In this document: positions 61,453-64,000 of the stretch, in pieces | Layout of the letters: the number at the start of each line of letters is the position of its first letter | How positions within the stretch are numbered: the first letter of the stretch is position 1 | From: Agreia pratensis | GTDB lineage: Bacteria; Actinomycetota; Actinomycetes; Actinomycetales; Microbacteriaceae | Assembly: GCF_900177685.1 (NCBI RefSeq) | Contig: NZ_FXAY01000003.1 | Span: 62,001-126,000 of the forward strand | DNA: 64,000 nucleotides | Direction: 5' to 3' | Notes under the pieces: generated by a model | The model's input: the letters and a program-made list of their open reading frames with translations, nothing else | What the model was told of the DNA's origin: nothing | Databases searched by the model: none | Position numbers and translations under genes: made by a program

Positions 61453-62745
61453 CTAGAACGCCGTGTTCGAGTACACCGGCACGGCCGGGGTGAGAAGTCG
61501 CTGCAGCGTCGCCGCCGCGCCCGGTGTGATCTCCCGTAGGGCACCGCCTGCCGCAGCAACACGGGCATCCGCGCCGCCGAGGTACAGGGCGCCGAGCACC
61601 CACGCATCCATCTCGATATCGACCGGAGCCGAGCCGAGACGCTCGAGTCGCCCCGCACCCTCTTCTGTCGACAGTCTGAACGAGCCGTCTGCGAATCCGA
61701 GCGGGTCTGTCACTCGGAACGAGATCGTGCCGTCTTGGGCGTAGTTTCGAGCGGTGAACGCCGCGATCGGGTCGAGGATGCGCAGCCAGATGCGGTCCTC
61801 AACGTTCGTGACCGTCACTACGCGCGGGTCGACCAGTGCCCAACGCAGAGCGTCGTCGGGCGCTCCCGATGAGAACGTCACACGGGTTGTCAGGTCGATC
61901 GAGGCGAGGTACTGCCAGAGCGCCAGGTAGGCGTCGGCAGACGCAGCAACGAGATCGGTGACCTCGATCGCATGAGGCTTCGACTCCCATCCACTGAAGC
62001 GGTAGGTGACGTAGCCGTCGACCTCACCGCTCTCGCCGTAGTGCACCGCGGCACGACGAGCCCGGTCTTCTTCGCCCTCGTCGGTCAGCCTGCCGGAGAT
62101 ACGATCCTGGTACGCGGTGTGCCGAGCTATTGAGCCAGGCTGCGCCTCGTGGAAAGCGTCGAACACATCGGGGGCGATGGCGGGAATATCGCCCGGGTCG
62201 ACGACGCTGCAGTAGCCCGCAGGCGTCTTCGTGAGTGCGAAACGTGCGTCGGTATCGACGGTGAGGTCGTGGACCCACGTTGCCGCTCCGAAGCCGAAGC
62301 GGCGATAGATCGAGGCCTCTGACGCGGTGAGGGCGGCCACGGCGAACCCCGACGCTGCGGCGCGACCGAGATCATCGGTCATCATGCGCCTCAGGATGCC
62401 GCGGCGCCGGTGCGTCGCGCGAACGGTCACCGAGGAGATGAGGTGGGCCGGGATCTGAACTCCGGGGCTCACCGTGAGCGGCTTCTCGAACGAGGCAAAG
62501 GTGGCCACAGGAATGTCGGGATGCAACGAGTGCTTCGGCGATGCGGTGTCGTACACGCCCGTGAGCTCCTGTGCATCGGCGACGAGGTATCCGGCTACAG
62601 CCGCGGCATGAGCAGGCGTCGGCTTGCGCCCATGAAAGCCGAGGAAATCGGCCTCGAGCCAGCCGGCCGTCGGCGCATCCGGGGCGTCGCCGTCGCGGCC
62701 TGCGTGAAATGTGCGGTACTCGAGGGAATTCATGGAGGTGCTCAC
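61453..62745 (-). CDS. GNAT acetyltransferase, Eis-like
   Basis: 430 residues from the GTG at 62745 (an ATG at 62733 is the other option). Two GNAT-related domains: VTVRATHRRRGILRRMMTDD is the acetyl-CoA loop (R-R-G-I-L), preceded by ATFASFEKPLTVSPGVQIPA, followed by a SCP2-like C-terminal half ending in the carboxylate that Eis proteins use in catalysis (VPVYSNTAF). Eis acetylates aminoglycosides or host targets in relatives; here it may act on small amines. Substrate unknown. Confidence 0.85.
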   Translation of the reverse strand: MSTSMNSLEYRTFHAGRDGDAPDAPTAGWLEADFLGFHGRKPTPAHAAAVAGYLVADAQELTGVYDTASPKHSLHPDIPVATFASFEKPLTVSPGVQIPAHLISSVTVRATHRRRGILRRMMTDDLGRAAASGFAVAALTASEASIYRRFGFGAATWVHDLTVDTDARFALTKTPAGYCSVVDPGDIPAIAPDVFDAFHEAQPGSIARHTAYQDRISGRLTDEGEEDRARRAAVHYGESGEVDGYVTYRFSGWESKPHAIEVTDLVAASADAYLALWQYLASIDLTTRVTFSSGAPDDALRWALVDPRVVTVTNVEDRIWLRILDPIAAFTARNYAQDGTISFRVTDPLGFADGSFRLSTEEGAGRLERLGSAPVDIEMDAWVLGALYLGGADARVAAAGGALREITPGAAATLQRLLTPAVPVYSNTAF

Positions 62746-62777
62746 ACCTTCAACGTTAGCGCCCGTCATCCGACGTC

Positions 62778-64000
62778 TCAGTCGATGGGCTCGAGCATTC
62801 CCGCTTCGGAGGTGTCGAGCGAGATGGTCGGGAGCGATGAGGTGATCACGCTTCCGTCTGCTCGGAGATTGCCTTCGACGTCGGCGGCGCGTGGGGCGCC
62901 AGGCAGTCGAGGGCCCTGGTGATCGAGCCCGATGAGAACGGGCTCGCCCGCCTGCACAGTGACGCGCTCGCCACGAACGAAGACCGTGGCCCTGTCGCCG
63001 TCTTCGACCGTCAATTCGATGTCCGCCTGTCGAACGTCTACCCGCACACGAGTGTCGCGCAGCGTGATGCGGTAGGTGAGTCCCTGCCATTCTTCGGGCA
63101 GGCGGGGGTCGATCGTGATGCGACCACCGTGGTCACGGAAGCCTCCGAACCCGTAGACCAGAGCACTCCACACTCCACCGGTCGACGCGACGTGCACGCC
63201 GTCGGCCGTGTTGTTGTGCAGATCAGCCAAGTCGACGAAGAGGCCCGAGGTGAAGTACTTCAGGGCCAAGCTCGAGTAGCCGACCTCCGCCGCGATGATC
63301 GACTGCACTACGGCCGACAGGGTCGAGTCGCCGGTGGTGATCGGGTCGTAGTAGTCGAAGTCGGCACGCTTCTCGGCCGCCGTGAACTGATCTCCTTGCA
63401 ACAGCAGCGCGAGAACCACGTCTGCCTGCTTCAGCACCTGGAAGCGGTAGATCACCAGAGGGTGGAAATGCAGGAGGAGGGGACGCTTCTCGGGCGGGGT
63501 GTGCGAGAGATCCCAGCGTTCCTTCTCGAGGAACTGGGCGTCCTGCGGGTGGATGCGCAGATTCTCGTCGAAGGGGATGTGCATCGCCTCGGCCGCACGC
63601 GACCATTCGTCGATCTCGGCCTCGTCGAACTTCACCCGAGCGACCATGCGGTCGTACGCCTGCGGGTCCTCTTCGCGGATGCGTGTGACGGCCGCCGCAG
63701 CGGAGCGCAGATTCGAGCGCGCCATGACGTTGGTGTAGAGGTTGTCATTGACGACGGTGGTGTACTCGTCGGGTCCGGTCACGCCGTGGATGTGGAAGAT
63801 ATCTCCACCGTTCGCCCGCCAGAACCCCAGATCAGCCCACATGCGTGCGGTCTCGACCAGAATGTCGATGGCCTCTCGAGCCAAGAAGTCCTCGTCACCG
63901 GTGGCCGACACGTACTGGGTCAGCGCATGCGAGATGTCAGCATCGATGTGGTACTGCGCCGTGCCTGCAGCGTAGTAGGCACTGGATTCGAGACCGTTGA
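62778..64000 (-). CDS. Glycoside hydrolase family 65 phosphorylase, 5' end missing
   Basis: About 407 residues of the 3' part; the frame is still open at the window edge (GLESSAYYAAGTAQYHIDAD continues upstream). GH65 catalytic acid is in FHIHGVTGPDEYTTVVNDNL (the Glu of G-P-D-E-Y), with phosphate-site residues in VIYRFQVLKQADVVLALLLQ and the final beta-domain (VDVRQADIELTVEDGD). The family includes maltose, trehalose and kojibiose phosphorylases; the specificity cannot be read here. Confidence 0.9.
   Translation of the reverse strand, partial: NGLESSAYYAAGTAQYHIDADISHALTQYVSATGDEDFLAREAIDILVETARMWADLGFWRANGGDIFHIHGVTGPDEYTTVVNDNLYTNVMARSNLRSAAAAVTRIREEDPQAYDRMVARVKFDEAEIDEWSRAAEAMHIPFDENLRIHPQDAQFLEKERWDLSHTPPEKRPLLLHFHPLVIYRFQVLKQADVVLALLLQGDQFTAAEKRADFDYYDPITTGDSTLSAVVQSIIAAEVGYSSLALKYFTSGLFVDLADLHNNTADGVHVASTGGVWSALVYGFGGFRDHGGRITIDPRLPEEWQGLTYRITLRDTRVRVDVRQADIELTVEDGDRATVFVRGERVTVQAGEPVLIGLDHQGPRLPGAPRAADVEGNLRADGSVITSSLPTISLDTSEAGMLEPID

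Noticed and set aside
1-64000. CRISPR arrays, rRNA genes or insertion sequences
   Set aside because: No regularly spaced repeats, no rRNA motifs and no transposase-like protein were found on either strand.

Overview
The window is high-GC actinobacterial chromosome, most likely from the family Microbacteriaceae (genus not resolved). The evidence is the mycothiol-type genes (mshA/mshB-like), a SigR/RsrA-type thiol-stress pair, a fused 2-oxoglutarate decarboxylase (Kgd), GuaB1, a WhiB-like protein on the mobile element, an ssrA tag ending ADFALAA, and many genes that start 6-9 bases after a TANNNT -10 element, as expected for leaderless transcripts.

Positions 1 to about 11,850 are one end of an integrated phage-derived element, almost all on the minus strand and visibly less GC-rich than the rest. 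From its right end it carries a large serine integrase, an XRE regulator, a tRNA-Arg(TCT), a small-gene early operon with a RepA-type ATPase, a WhiB-like protein and an excisionase-like HTH protein, a few unknown small genes, and a 938-residue tail tape-measure protein. Downstream of the tape measure is a three-gene unit read here as a toxin-antitoxin-chaperone (TAC) module: a HigB/Gp49-type toxin, an XRE antitoxin with a long C-terminal tail, and a SecB-like chaperone. No terminase, portal, capsid or other tail gene is visible, so the element is a satellite or remnant, or its head genes lie beyond the left edge. Its right end abuts TadE/TadG-type pilus genes and a short 3' gene remnant, so it appears to interrupt a Tad pilus locus.

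Positions 11,940-33,600 hold host genes: Tad pseudopilins, two MFS transporters, the conserved prfB-ftsE-ftsX-smpB run, an SDR and a SIMPL protein, ssrA (tmRNA), an mshA-mshB-like pair, a protealysin-type M4 protease with an overlapping emfourin-like inhibitor gene, ppc, a DUF4166 gene, hisN, aroA-rsgA, and sigR-rsrA. The sigR region shows a SigR-type autoregulatory promoter and a separate vegetative -10.

Positions 33,600-54,000 hold kgd, guaB1, two CNNM/CBS (HlyC/CorC) membrane proteins, an Old Yellow Enzyme, a HAD hydrolase, nnrD, a YceI protein, a GT87-type membrane protein, a thiamine-binding protein, a three-gene signalling operon (kinase, degenerate kinase-like membrane protein, LuxR regulator), metX, metY and an acyltransferase. 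A small plus-strand transcript with its own terminator is predicted next to metX. Positions 54,000-64,000 hold an SDR, an MFS transporter, a phosphoribosyltransferase, an S51-like protein, ung, a GNAT protein, a DinB protein divergent from an amidase over a symmetrical promoter, a SIP-domain protein under an iron box, an Eis-like acetyltransferase and the 3' part of a GH65 phosphorylase cut by the window end.
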